64,000 nucleotides of DNA from Hydractinia symbiolongicarpus (GCF_029227915.1 NC_079884.1:21638001-21702000), one strand, 5' to 3'; positions 34,690 through 47,170 are shown, numbered from the stretch's first letter. The notes: generated from the sequence alone by a model not told the origin. A program made the numbers and translations.

Positions 34690-34922
34690 AAAGATAAAAT
34701 AAAGCACTGTTCTTGTGGTGTGAACTACATCGGTGAAACAGTACGAAATGCGCAAACACGATAGTCTGAACATAACAAAATGTCTTCAAAGTCCAAACCG
34801 GCTCATCATGTTGCGCGAATGATGGACACTCTTTTTGCTGGAAAATTTCAAGTTGCGCTCCAAATTTTGGAGGCATTCTATCTAAAGTCGTTAAGGCCTG
34901 TTCTTAACGAACTATTTGAATA
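34690..34922 (+). pseudogene. Penelope-like element GIY-YIG endonuclease fragment
   Basis: Plus-strand frame reads CSCGVNYIGETVRNAQTR, then TAG, then SEHNKMSSKSKPAHHV, and later ILEAFYLKSLRPVLNE. This is the Cys-containing GIY-YIG module with its YIGET...R...EH signature. The TAG probably replaces Trp. A 3' remnant of a different Penelope-like subfamily from the element at 50.2-53.4 kb. Confidence 0.65.
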
Positions 34923-35519
34923 GTAAAAGATTATTCCTTTTTCATAACAGCGTGACGTAAAAATATATTTTCTTTTACGACAATAATGTATTTTATTTTC
35001 TATTCTACTTCTCTCATTATTTATAGTCTTTTGAGAGTTCAGCAATTTTATAATATATATATATAGTGGTTTTATTGTCTAACAGTGTTACTTACCTGAC
35101 GATGCAAGAGTTCTTACTTACGAAAAGCTTCGTGTGTTTTTATTGTTTATTTTTGTATGTTCTTGTATATAATAATAATGAAATTAACTTGGACAAATTA
35201 ATCGATCCAAAACAGTATATAAATAACATTCAAGATGGATAAAAACAGGGAAAATCCACGTTTGTCTTGAGCTATTTTCTTGGACGAGTTCTCAAATGAC
35301 GTAATACGTTCACCATTTTAACTAGGTGTAAACATAAAATGTTTTATTACAAAAAATATTTTTCGATTTTCATAACAAATTGGAACCAGTAGCTTCTGTG
35401 AGATATTAAAAAAAGCTTTCAATTCTTGGTGATTTTTTTTAAAGAAAATGTTTGTTGACTTTGTAAGGCAAAATACCAACATTTGCATTGTATTTCTTGC
35501 TGTGTTTTAGGTGTTAAAA

Positions 35520-35830
35520 AATGTAAGTTGCCAGCAGATAGTTGGATAGACAACCCATCAAAATGGTCACCATTTAGTTATCATGAACTTTGTCATAACC
35601 TTATCAAAACACCAGTTATACGTGTATTTACGATTACCCTTTTGCTCATAAGAGTGCGGTCTGGTAGTTAACTAGTTCTCCACTTTCTAGTTAGCTAGTA
35701 GTACATTTTTTTTCAAAAATTTTTGCAATTTTAAGATTAACCGTGCTTTGCTGTCAGCTCTGATGACCTAGTCTCATGTCCTTGTTGTGGTGAAGGAGTG
35801 ATACATGTGAAATATCAGTTCAATGTAAAG
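35520..35830 (+). pseudogene. possible YqaJ-type recombinase gene fragments
   Basis: Two separated pieces: W.DNPSKWSPFSYHELCHNLIKTP (35540-35613, shown with one residue masked) and DDLVSCPCCGEGVIHVKYQ (about 35763-35819). The second resembles the CxCCGxGxLEIKCPY box of YqaJ-domain proteins common in cnidarian repeats. The pieces are short and in changed frames, so the call is tentative. Confidence 0.3.
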
Positions 35831-36300
35831 ACAAGTCACTCCAGGAAATCACGCACTCGAATAACTTTTATGCTGAACAATATGGTGATTCCTTTACGTT
35901 CTTGCACATTATTATCAAACTCCGGCACAAAATGTTTGTTTTCGGCGTCCCTTTTGTGACTTTGTTATTTCAGTTATCAGAGTTAAGATTGAGCAAGATT
36001 GTTTTTAGCCGTTATTGACAACTGTGTTCGAATTTGAAAAACTCTTTTCTACCAGAATGTGTCATTATTATATAGACATGTCCACGCAACCTATTAAAGT
36101 TTTATTGCCTGTGCCAATTGTTCTACGAGGAAAGCAGAGAGATGGTTTTTCTTGTTGTTTCACCTCTTCCGCTCGGATTTTCCTCTTGTAAAAGCTGAAA
36201 TAAGTAAATCGCTTCCCAGATTTAAAGAAAAAAATTCTTGCAACGTGGAACCTCAATCTGAAAAAATCTGGTCACCAGGACAGTGCCCAGTAAAAACAAA

Positions 36301-36480
36301 GACGTCTTAGAGACGGCTTTTCTCGTCTCTAACTCGTCCGGACGTTTTCCGACTAAAAAAGACGTCTCAAAGACGTCTTTATTTGGTCTCTGTAAGACCA
36401 GTAAAATCTCGTTCGAAATAAACGTCTCAAAGACGTCTTTATTTGGTCTCTGTAACACCAGGTAAATCTCGTTTTAAATA
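36301..36480. repeat. three 60-bp tandem units rich in GACGTC
   Basis: Units at 36301-36360 (diverged), 36361-36420 and 36421-36480 (nearly identical). Each carries AGACGTCTTT-type palindromes and TTTGGTCTCTGTAA. Related sequence lies at 45170-45345. Confidence 0.8.
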
Positions 36481-36600
36481 AACGTCTTACAAACTCGTTT
36501 TGTCTTTTAAAAATTCTCTACAAGTCTGTCGAATTATTATGCCTCATATTTTTTTTTCATAAAGGATTCATTATATTGTTATACGAAATAAGGGTTACAT

Positions 36601-39334
36601 CAACCTCGTCCCAGGGCATCTTGTATCTTTTCTGACCCTGGGACGGCGATACGAACATGGCCCTGGAGGAGGCCTCGTCACGTGACCCTCCAATTCACAG
36701 TATTTCTGTGTGTAATATTTAATGAGATTTGTCTCAATGTACCAAGGTTTTATATATAACCTTGCAGAGCTAAGCGAGATCGGAGTTTTACGTCACAGAT
36801 ACGTGCAGCGAGTTTGTTTTGATTCCTCTCATCGCAACACACAAACTTCTCGCATATTGCCCTTGATTGTTTTGTGTAAATGTATAAATATACAATAATG
36901 TTATTTAGGCTGCTGTTTACTTGAAGAAATTCAAGCAATTTAGTTATGTGTATTTCACTGAATTGGTTGACTAGCAAGCTCTGGGTTGCAAAACTTGTAG
37001 CTAGGGGAAACTTGGAAATTAGTAAATGATTTGCCCATCTGAACATAGCATTTCGTTGGTTCTCTAAGGTGCAAATATGGCTACATAATTTTCAAATGTT
37101 CGTATCATTCTAGGTGCCTGACTGAAAGTAGCTAGGCAGAAATTTAACCTTATATTAACATTTACATTTTTTATTCATTTTAGCTGAACTTTAGAATTCT
37201 CATTTACCGTGAGTTCATATCTGTGTCTGCATTACTGCTTTTATATGATGACAAAGATTTTGCTGTATTTAAACAATACTTAACTGAAACTGAATTCATA
37301 TATGGTGGGCTCACTGCTTGCAGTTATATTGGGTGAAAAAGGCTTCAGAAAAGTATTTACTTCAGAAGTATTTTTTTCTTTTACATTTGTGGCCTTATTT
37401 TCCAAAAAGCCACCTATTACTGAAAAATTCTGCTTTTTCTTTTCTAAATGACATGTTTTTAAAACGCCTTGCAGCTTTTTTATTTTTTACTCAACAAGCT
37501 CACATTTAATTTGCACACACAGATATACAAAAACAAGGTTTTTTCTGTATAAAACATAAATAATCCAAAAATTTCATCAAAAGCATTATGCTGGTTTGAA
37601 AATTGAAATCGGACAAGTCTACGTGTGATCTGTTTTCTCGATTTAATGTATCACTGCCTTAATAGTTTAGAAAGAATTGGTATACGACTTTACCAACAGC
37701 AAAGTATTACTACCTTGAGAAAAAAATGTTTCGGGAATAATTTTTTGAGGAAATTATTTTGGGATTTTGGACCAAAATTAGTTTCATAAATTCGCAATTT
37801 TAGAGCTCATCAAAATTCTGCTGCTGTTCAAAAATCGATTTTTTATTGATATATACATCTATTTATTGTTATCATTCTGCTTGGAAAATATTTAAAATGC
37901 CAAACTAGCTAACCGTGAAGATTAATTCAGTATTCTCATAAGAGCATCCTATCACAAAAAGATATCAGCAAAGAGATGTTCCTTGCAACTAAATGTTTAC
38001 TGGCATAATTTTAGGTTGAATCTTATCTGACCTATTTCTGAGGTTAGAATAGCTTTTAAAATTTTCTGAATCTGTATCTTGGTCAAAATTGATATGCTGT
38101 CAAAACGGCTTATCGGCGTCTCTGAAAGTCTCTTAGAAAGTATGATGATAATAGAACTCTTTTTTGGCTCAATTTCATCAAACCAATCTAAAACCATATC
38201 ATACCAAAGTCAATATTATAATTTTTACTGAAGTTATGGGACGCTATATAAACTATATACTCGGTTTAGACTTTTTTTGTTATTTTTTATGTTCACTGCT
38301 TTGTAATTTGTATTAAAACTCTTGAGATAATATATCACAGTGGTGAGCTGTTAAATATCTACCACCATCTTCAGTACATCCTGGATTTAACCATATGCCT
38401 GATTGAGCGCTCAATCAAATTTGATTGAGTTCGATTTTCTGAAATTTCTTCATAGCGTGTTAAAAAAGGCCTAGCAAGAATCAGTTTAAGAAAATCTTCC
38501 TACCTTTTTCTCTTCCTCAAAATGGCTTTGTAAATTTTTGTATGCCTCGTGTAAAATTATATTTTATCAGATTGGTTTAAAAGTACTCCTTAACAAGTTT
38601 TATTTTTTTTATTGAAGCTATTGCACTTTGAATTTTCTTGAATTAGGCCGGGTAAATGTGCAGAATGATAAAATGGCTCCGACGGTTAACTTACTGGCTT
38701 TTTATATCTTTTATGGTAACCAAAGCATATAAAATAATAAAACATGCCCACTAATAACAACCTGATATAATTTAAAACGTAATGTATTTATATTTTGTAA
38801 AAAAAAAAATTTTCGATATTTTGTGCAAAATTATTTTGTCTATAAGGACATGGGCAGCAATTTTATGCAACGTCATTCTTTGCAAAAAGCTGCAAATTAA
38901 ACCTGGCCGCTTGGAAACAAGTTGAGTTTCTTTCTTTTGTTCTTTTCTTGATAGTTTGCTAGGTATAGTGTGCTAGCTAGCTACTTTTCTAGCTTTATTA
39001 AACATTCCCAGCTATTGAAATATTGTCATGTAAGCAGTATTACTTTATGATGTCTTATTTTATACTCTCATTGCTTAGTAATGCTTTTTATTAAATTTTT
39101 CACTTTGAAAAAAACTTGATACTGCTGATACACCTCCTCCGCCATTTTAATACGAACATATTTATCCTGTTGGTCACAGACTCGCCGCCTCGCCAAAATG
39201 TTTTGTATGACGCAATAATTATTTGACATATCCGCGCCAATCAGGTTTCATATCGGACCAGCCTCCTCCAGGGCCATGTTCGTATCTCCGTCCCGGCGTC
39301 AGAAAAGATACAAGATGCCCTGGGGACGAGGTTG
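36601..39334. mobile_element. 2.7-kb non-autonomous DNA transposon, 9-bp TSD
   Basis: Left end CAACCTCGTCCCAGGGC and right end GCCCTGGGGACGAGGTTG are the tips of inverted repeats about 75 bp long (36601-36675 and 39258-39334). They share ATCTTGTATCTTTTCTGAC and GATACGAACATGGCCCTGG on the left-end strand. The flanks GGGTTACAT (36592-36600 and 39335-39343) are an exact 9-bp duplication. Internally there is no frame of transposase size or sequence. A 9-bp duplication with long TIRs fits Mutator-like elements, though other superfamilies with 8-9 bp duplications are possible. Related ends occur at 9237, 13547, 14755 and 41887. Confidence 0.85.
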
Positions 39335-39611
39335 GGGTTACATAAATAAAGTTATTCTAAATGTTCTATATATACAAGTATTAAATAAAATGTCAGGTTC
39401 AATAAAAACAGTGAGTGTTAAATATAATAGCTAAAAAACAGACACACGCATAAATAGCTGAAGAATACCACAATAAGAAAACAATAAGAGACGCTATTCA
39501 GGCCGAAAAAGTCGAAATCACACAGAAATTTGCTACAATTTGGAAAAGTTACTTCAATCGACACCACTCACAACGTTATCGAGACCTTGGTCCCCAATAT
39601 TCTCATATTGT

Positions 39612-39698
39612 CTGAATGGGACTCTCGAACCTCTCAGACAGAGTAGTGAGGCACGAGTTATTTTCATTGAGAGGCGAGTTCTAAGCCACGTTATCACA
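39612..39698 (-). repeat. degenerate tRNA-like (SINE) fragment
   Basis: On the minus strand an A-box-like GTGGCTTAGAACTCGC precedes a B-box-like AGGTTCGAGAGTCCC, spaced as in a tRNA with a long variable arm. The B box carries two extra bases. Probably a SINE head relic. Confidence 0.3.
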
Positions 39699-40014
39699 GT
39701 TCCATAATTTTCATTGTTTTTTGAGGTGTGGTTCAGACTGAAAATCTCAGAAAACCCTGTCCAGACAAATGGTGAGAAAATCTTTGATATTATCGTAACG
39801 ATTCACGATAAATCCACCTTTTTGACATTGCATGGTACTCATCGAACTTTTCGCCGCAAGCACACTTCGAGGGTAGGTTCTTCAGCTTTTCATGAGCAGT
39901 ACGTTTAGCCACGATCTTGCTCCTTTATCGCAGGCTTAAACAACCACTTGTTTTAGGTGTTGCGGTAAGGTATCATGAACCGATTTAATAAAGTCTGATT
40001 TCTGCTTATTTCGT

Positions 40015-41034
40015 TCAGAATGAATTCTTACTTTCTAGTTGTTGCTTCGAATTTCCTTTTTCATCTGCCTGACTCAGTATTTTTTCCTGTCCTGTAATTG
40101 ATTTTACATGGATTTTTGTAATTTCGTTTGAAGCGCGGTATTTGTCTTTGGCTTCTTTAGTTAATGACTTAATACCTAAACCTCCAGCTGATGGTGCCAG
40201 TGATAGTGAATTGCGGTGCTCGACAGTTGTTCCACAATCTCCTCCAAAAAGTCTTGGAAGAACTTTATCGTTTAACAAATTATCGATAAGCGAGACAAAA
40301 TTGTCAAAACCTTTAATTGTTCGGAGAAAGTAAGTAAACTTCGATTGATAGGTTTTTGAGTATCCAGCATAAGCTACTTGTGGTTGAGAATCGGTTATTG
40401 TGCAAAGAGTGTCAAGGTTATTGTAACTGAGTCTCCGAAAATTTGTTTTGCTTCCTCTGTGCTATTCCCTCAGATTTAACAATCAAAACACACTTTTGCG
40501 GTTATCAAAGTACCCATACTTCTCACCTATCTTTTCAAGTTCTAAATACCATCCATATAACGATGCTATTTTTCCGGCGGCAGCTGAATCGTCAGCCAAC
40601 CAGACTTGTTTAATAGTCGGCTCAAACGTTTTCAGTGTTTCGATTAGCGTTACTGTACTAAGTGAGTACCACGGTATTTCTAGTGGGTCCCCTTGTATTG
40701 TTCCTTCTTGTGATAGAATAGTATTACCACCTTGTATAAACAACTTGGATGGTACACGGTACGTATTAACTAAGTAATTCGCGATTATTGGACAAGTCAC
40801 TCTGATATTATGCAGTGCAACCGATCTATTTAGACAATTGAAAGTATTACTTGCGTCAACGGGTAGGACTGCGTCTGTGTCATCTTCCTGAAAAATGTTC
40901 CTCATTGAATGTATAACTGCTTCTGCACCTGCAGCGTGTCCTGCACCCGTGCAGGACACGCTGTAAGGGTCCAGCAGCCTCTGTAATCTCGTTTTTACAA
41001 TGCTGGCTAATGACTTTACCGACAATTCTTCATA
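40015..41034 (-). pseudogene. reverse transcriptase remnant of a retroelement
   Basis: Main piece 41025-40483 reads GAEAVIHSMRNIF, VDASNTFNCLNRSVAL (region A), EGTIQGDPLEIPWY (the QGDP box) and KQVWLADDSAAAG (the catalytic ADD), ending KYGYFDNRKS. A second piece at 40330-40015 continues with YAGYSKTYQSKFTYFLRTI and SLAPSAGGLGIKSL, the usual downstream part. Frames change between the pieces and no thumb, endonuclease or RNase H part is recognised. I cannot assign it to a clade. Confidence 0.6.
40932..40963. repeat. 15-bp perfect hairpin with 2-nt loop
   Basis: Arms 40932-40946 and 40949-40963 (CAGCGTGTCCTGCAC and its reverse complement). GC-rich in an AT-rich region, inside the reverse transcriptase remnant. 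Confidence 0.85.
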
Positions 41035-41465
41035 AGACTTCGCCTATCTCTATGGAGCGTATATGGAGCGTATATGGAGCGTATACCTTATATTTCAGGA
41101 ATTTAAAAATAAAACGGTTCGAAAAGTAAACCTCGGAGTAAGCCTCAGATTTTGTGAAAATTGCCGAGTGTGATGTTTTCTACGCACAAGGTAATCGGCA
41201 TACATTTGATTTTTATAAGAAACAATTCATAAGAAAAATGAGAACAAGATTTGTGGAAAATTAAAAAAAGTAAGATTGACAAGTCTGGATCTCCTGGCTC
41301 TTATGAAAAAGGGTAACCCACCTTCCCAATACAAAAAAAGTCCCTGGCACGAAGTTGTGTTATTACTGCAGTTGTTAACTTTCACCATTTTTTTTTGTTT
41401 TAAAGATAATTTCACAACAATCCAAATAACTGTCACCATTCCTTTTCGTTTTAAAGATAATTATA

Positions 41466-41887
41466 AGACGTGACCCTCCAATACACAGTTTTTCGGTGTA
41501 TGATATTTTATAAGATTTGTCTCAAAGTTTTATATATAACATTGTAGAGCTAAGCGAGCTTGGCTTTTTACCTCACAGATACATACGGCGAGTTTCTTTG
41601 GATTTTCTCATACGCAACACACAAGCTGCTCGAATATTGCCCTTGATTGTTTTCTAATGTCATGTTATTTAGGCCGCTGTTTACTTGAAAAAATTCAAGC
41701 ACTTTAGTTATGTCTATTTTCCTGAATTAGTTGGCTAGCAAGCACTTGGTTGCAAAACTTGTAGCTAGAGGAAACTTGGAAATTGGTAAATGATTTACCC
41801 ACTTGACCATAGCAGTTCCTCCAGGGCCATATTTGTATCGCCGTTCCAGGGTCAGAAAAGATACATGATGCCCTGGGGACGAGGTTG
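41466..41887. mobile_element. internally deleted copy of the 2.7-kb element
   Basis: 41466-41813 matches 36677-37050 (GTGACCCTCCAAT, GAGCTAAGCGAG, TTGCCCTTGATTGTTTT, TTGCAAAACTTGTAGCTAG), then passes directly into a right TIR ending GCCCTGGGGACGAGGTTG at 41887. About 2.2 kb of interior is missing and the left TIR is absent. Confidence 0.75.
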
Positions 41888-41889
41888 TG

Positions 41890-43980
41890 GTTTAGCCTTT
41901 CTTCGTCCCCCGGATAAAAAATGAACACATTGGTGAATCTTTTACGCAGAGCCAGCTCCGATTCGTACATACGTGAATTTTAGCCATAGTTTTTTCCTGA
42001 ACTTCCCCAAAATTTTTTTATTTGTATGGACTGGCTAAGTATCGTTTACAGGCCAGGTTTTATTCGAAAATCGACAAAAAACTTGAAGAAAGTTGTATTG
42101 TAAAGACAGGTGAGGTATTGTATTTATATTTCTTCCGTAGAGTTAGCAAATAAATAATTTTGACATTATTTTGTTACAAGAGTGAAATGTTTTTGTATTT
42201 TTTTGATTAGTAGCGAGCTAGCTAGTATTTGTGAACTATGTAGCCACTAGCCTAATTAGCTCTGCTGGTCTTTTTTGCTGTAGCTAACTACAGAATGTTG
42301 GTGACTTTCTGAGTGAACCAGCTGCCTAGCTATAGTGTAAAAGTTAATGCAAAAAATCAATCAGTACTTGAACTGCAAACGCAGAACATACATGCAGAGT
42401 GTCTGGTTATATAGTTGAGCCCACTGATATCAGCTAGAGGAGAAAAATAATTATGGAACACTGCTATTTAGACATACTCATCCTAATACACCTTTACGAT
42501 AATTCAATTGTACATGTGTTGCTCCGGCTCTCCATTGTTTTACAATGTCAGAAAAAAGGATATAAAAATTGTGTTTTTATGAGAGTTTGTTGTTAAAGAC
42601 GAAAGCGTTCTCTCCAGTTTTTTAAATTCCGTCATATCAATTTCTTTCAAATTCAGGAAACATTAATAATAATAATAAGAGACAACTTATGTGTACTTTT
42701 CTTTAAAAACGCAGCAAGAAAAATTATTACGAAAAAACGTGTTTTCTCCTTAATGAACTCTTATAAAACTGTGATGTTTACCCCCTCCGATTGCAAAATA
42801 AGCTGCGATGGAGTGTTAGTTGTCTCGAATTATCTTGAAGGTGTATTAACAGAATAATCTAGCCTAATTTGAATGACAAATATGAATAACAAATTCAAAA
42901 TCATGGAATAATTTGGCAAATTATATCATTTGTTTTCCACCATATTTAAAGTGTGTGTGGCTCGATTCATCTACAGAAAATCGCTTAGATAAATAAAAAA
43001 GAACAAATATCTCCAATGCCTCTTTTAAATTGTGTACATAGCTACTACAGAGCATAGTCTTATATTCCAGAAGGTAAAATGATAGATTTCGTGCTTAAGT
43101 ATCAAATGGCTATGAACTGAGATCTTAAAAAAATATTATATATAACCTAAATATTGCTTTGTCTATTAGAGAATCGCCTAATTAGCATAATCTGCTTAGT
43201 TAGCAGTTTTCTTACTACATATCAAATAGGTATGTGTGGGCAACATTACAATAAAGTCCCAGATCCTCCATCAATATTCTTGTTGCTGTCGTTTTGCATG
43301 GCAAACATTAGAAAAATAATTTTCGCAGACTCCAATATTTTTTCTAAGAATTTATTAGCTAGCTGGCTGCTTTATAGCTTCTAGTCAAGTTTGTGTTTTT
43401 TGGTTTCCACAATTAAATCTGCTATATAATATTGAATAAAGTGTATTACATTCCCTGTACAAAGAATGTTTACAAAATCTTTTTTCAATCATAGAGGTAG
43501 AAATAGAGACGGAGATTGAACTCATCTTAGTGCGCATTAAAATTCTATTCAAATTGCTATTGTTCCAGCATCTCTTTGATATCCATGCATGATGTGCATT
43601 TCACTGGATTTTTACAAAAAAACATTATGTATATAATCTTTCAGCGGGTCGTTTGTTTATATACAAGAAGAAATATGTTGCGACGTGTATTGATTGTCTC
43701 TTAATACATTTGGAAATATGATGCGCAGTGGAAATAACACCAGAGAATCCTGCTGATTGATATTTAACTAATTTCGAAGCATTGAAACCATACATGTGTA
43801 TATGTAGCTATATTTTTACAATTTATATGGCTATAAATAAGTTTTGGTTTGCTTCTGCTTTTTTAAGCTGGCTTGAGCATTCTCTGAGTCGGAAATTGTC
43901 AGGTGATAATTTTAAACCAATTACAAGTCCGTATTTTTCAGGGTAGCCAATATGATTTGAGGAAAAACACGCCATTAACC
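41890..43980. other. no gene recognised
   Basis: AT-rich, with scattered CTAGCTAGC-like strings. No domain-bearing frame. Confidence 0.5.
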
Positions 43981-43986
43981 CAAATC

Positions 43987-44095
43987 TTTTACAGATTTTT
44001 TGTTTTCTAACTTCAAACCTGTCATGGCTACCTCTTCATAAGTAGGGGCTGAATTTTTTACAGATTTTTTTGTTTTCTAACTTCAAACCTGTCAT
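43987..44095 (+). repeat. tandem duplication of a 39-bp segment
   Basis: TTTTACAGATTTTTTG followed by TTTTCTAACTTCAAACCTGTCAT occurs at 43987-44025 and 44056-44095, differing by one T. Confidence 0.85.
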
Positions 44096-45169
44096 ATTGT
44101 GTACTTTTAGGTGAGTTTTTGTTAGTTTAGCTTTATTTTAATTCAGATACTTGTAGTTCTTGTTTAATCAAAGCTTCTATCGTGAGAGTTTGACCATGAA
44201 ACGTCCATGTTTTCTCTCAACCAAAAATTGTACACTAGTTTTGCCAATATGACTGTAGTTTTTTTTAACTTTTTTTAACTGGATTTCGTTAATCAGGTGA
44301 TCTGTTGTTAATATTTTCTTATATACCTATAAATCCATTAAAATAATGCTTGACTTGAGTAGTTTTTTTATAGTGATGTTGAAATGATGTAACCTTAACA
44401 ATTATAAATTTAGAAATTAACCTCTGTCGTTTTATAAGCTATTTGATTATTTTACAATATATACCTTTTCACCACACAAATTTTTAAAATTTAGGCCATA
44501 ATGCCCAATGCAAGAATGCATTGAATGAACAGAAATTTTTGCTGCTCATTTATTTCTAATATAACATACAGTTACAAGGGAAAAAAAGGTTTATTTATTA
44601 TAGTGTATTAATAATTGTTTAACTTATGAAGTCTATTTCATATCCCTATAGGTTATTTTTCTTGCATCGACAGATTTTCATGACCATTTTTGGTTGATCT
44701 ATTAGCGATAGAAACCCAGACTGCTAGCAATTTACATCTTGTAGTATTACACTGTATATTTTGTGTTACGTATACACGCGTTTTTGTAAGGAAAACAGCA
44801 GTTTGGTTTAATGCAGCTTAGGATTTTCTGTTTTAAAGGCTTGATTGTTGCTTATCTGTTGCGCATTGATCATCCACTAAGGGAAGTCCATCTTTAGAAT
44901 AAGAAAGGTTTCCGAAACTAATGTTTTTGTTTTCCTTGTTGTCGCTTATAAAAAAGCTTGTATGTTATATCATTTCATTCTTATACTGTTTTTTCATATA
45001 AATGATAGAAATATAAAGTTTCTATTAAATACTTCATCATCATTTTCTTAACCCTTTTCTTGTTTTGGTTTATCACATCTCCATCAGAATTAAGATTACT
45101 AAAATCCTAATATGTAGAGGCTATAATTATCTAAAGCAGGCCTGCCTTAGCAGTATAACGTTTAAAAAA

Positions 45170-45345
45170 GACTAAATAAAGACGTCTTTAAGTCATTTTG
45201 GTACCTACGGGAACGTCTCTGAAACGTTTTATTACGTCACAAAAGACGTCTTTTTCCCGTCTGTCAAAGATGTTTTTAGGCGTTACGCTTTTAGACGGGT
45301 CAGGGACGTCTTATCTGGTCTTTAAAAGTCTTTGAGACGTCTCGT
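45170..45345. repeat. GACGTC-rich repeat, second location
   Basis: At least four AGACGTCT or ACGTCTC motifs with TGGTCTTTAAAAG, related to the 60-bp tandem units at 36301-36480 but not in regular tandem. Confidence 0.55.
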
Positions 45346-45771
45346 GTTTGGGTGGTACTTCAGCGTTGTGAAACCAGAGTCTCGAGCAATTTGTATATAT
45401 GAAGCACGGCTACCCAAGCATTTCGAGACAAAATTTTTTGCACCAATTAAGCTGGAATCAACAAGGACTTTTATTGTACAGTGACGTTTATATGGGCTAA
45501 AACATAGTGCCCTAGCAAGTAGGTTTGTCAGTGACTCAACAAAATCTCAAAACAGTCTAAGGACGAGGAAATTTTGCTTGAAAACTTTTAGTATTGCGTC
45601 AAATATATTTCTTTATCTGGCACTTTTGCTAAACGCTTTAAACTGACATACATGATGTTAATCCAAACCAAAACTATTCAATAATTGTACTTTTTCCAAT
45701 TTTGCGCATAAAAACCAAAACATCACACGTAATATTATACCGCAGCCGCTCGAGTGCCTGTTTCGTATGTT

Positions 45772-46420
45772 TCAGAGTACAATATTTTCAGACACGATGA
45801 GACTTTCCAATGTTTCTGTGTCTAATTCTATCAGTAATAGGCAATGTCCATCATTGGCCTTAATAGTGTTGTACACCAATGGGTCTTTGATGTTACCATG
45901 TTGTTCATTTTCGGGTTTTAAAATATCACACGTGATTTCTACTTTTTTCATTTTTCCTTTAATTCCCTTTTTTACATCTTTGCCAGGCACATAAAAATCT
46001 GATCATTACCAGGACTTGAAAACACAGGCTGTTCTTTAATATTTTATACTTGCCCTGTTAACACATCTTCATCAGCAGCTGTGTTTAGCAGGGCTTGAAA
46101 ATATAGGGTTTAGTGGTGGAGAAAGCATGACAGACAATTTATCGACGGTCTTCTCAAATGTTTTATGGTTATTCATGGTAGAACCCGGTTTTAATTTTTT
46201 CCTGCTCAGTCCTCCTAAAGCTGTACGTAATAAAATCAGCTATCTGTAATTCAGTTAAATTTACCTGATAACCTTTTCAGTCTTCTTTTAACTATTCCAA
46301 GTTTGGATTCAATTTTTTTTTTGTTTATTTCTTGACCACTGCTTAGTGGAGGTTCTTTTTTCATATAAACTAAAGGAACGTAATCCGGACGTTTTTCGAA
46401 GTTATCATTTTTTTTCCTAT
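45772..46420 (-). pseudogene. unrecognised gene remnant, possibly spliced
   Basis: Minus-strand pieces have protein-like composition. 46420-46266, after an ATAG acceptor-like site, reads DNFEKRPDYVPLVYMKKEPP and a Lys-rich helix, ending at TCAG|GTAAAT, a possible donor. 46215-46090 reads LSRKKLKPGSTMNNHK and LSPPLNPIFSSPAK. 45990-45772 reads KGIKGKMKKVEITCDILKPE and ends with TGA. Frames shift between pieces. I recognise no family. It could be a real exon set or a decayed mobile-element gene. Confidence 0.3.
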
Positions 46421-46429
46421 AAAAAATGA

Positions 46430-47165
46430 CTTATAATATTACAAAAAAACATTAAAAACATGTTTCGTATCATTATTGTAACCAAATGCGCCATTTAGAA
46501 AATGTTTGGACCACACATAAATATACTTTGTTTGCGGCGACAACTTTTGTTTATGTCAACATTTCCTTCAGCATCAACGTAACCACGTCTGATAGCGTTT
46601 AGCCATAACTTTTTTTTTATCTTGAAGAACTATGCAAATATTCAACTCTGGACGATTTTTAACAAAATTGTTACACTTTTTAACATTTTTGGCATAGGGA
46701 CGAGCTAGCTACAACCTGCACCAATCACCCCTAGTTAAAATAGCTACCGCATTACATCATTTTTTTTAAAGTCACGTTTTTGTTCAGTTAACGCCAAAGT
46801 TGCGTCATTTTTACCAACGATAAACAAAATTATTTTGCTAAATAAATGCAGTTAGGTAGCTACACCTATTATTACTGCCATGAAAACTTATTCTGCAAAA
46901 TTAAATGACTGAGTGATATTTTTAACTGGACAGGGTAACAACAAGCTTCTTCCTGTGTTTTATTTAAACAGAAGTTGCGATAATTTTTTTTGCGAAAGGG
47001 TAATATGCCTATATCCCCGTCCAACTCTGTTTAACTGTACTAACCGCTCAGTCATGTGTTAACAATGGCTAAATTTTGTCTTCATCCAGACCTGCTGATT
47101 TTCAAAATCTACCCCTCGCCCAGAACTCCCTCACCTCCCCCACCAACCCCTTTCTCCCTTAAAAA
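46430..47165. other. no gene recognised
   Basis: AT-rich DNA upstream of the acyltransferase gene. Confidence 0.5.
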
Positions 47166-47170
47166 AATGC

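Noticed and set aside
36750-38197. Short frames inside the 2.7-kb transposon
   Set aside because: None exceeds 100 codons or shows transposase motifs, so the element is treated as non-autonomous.
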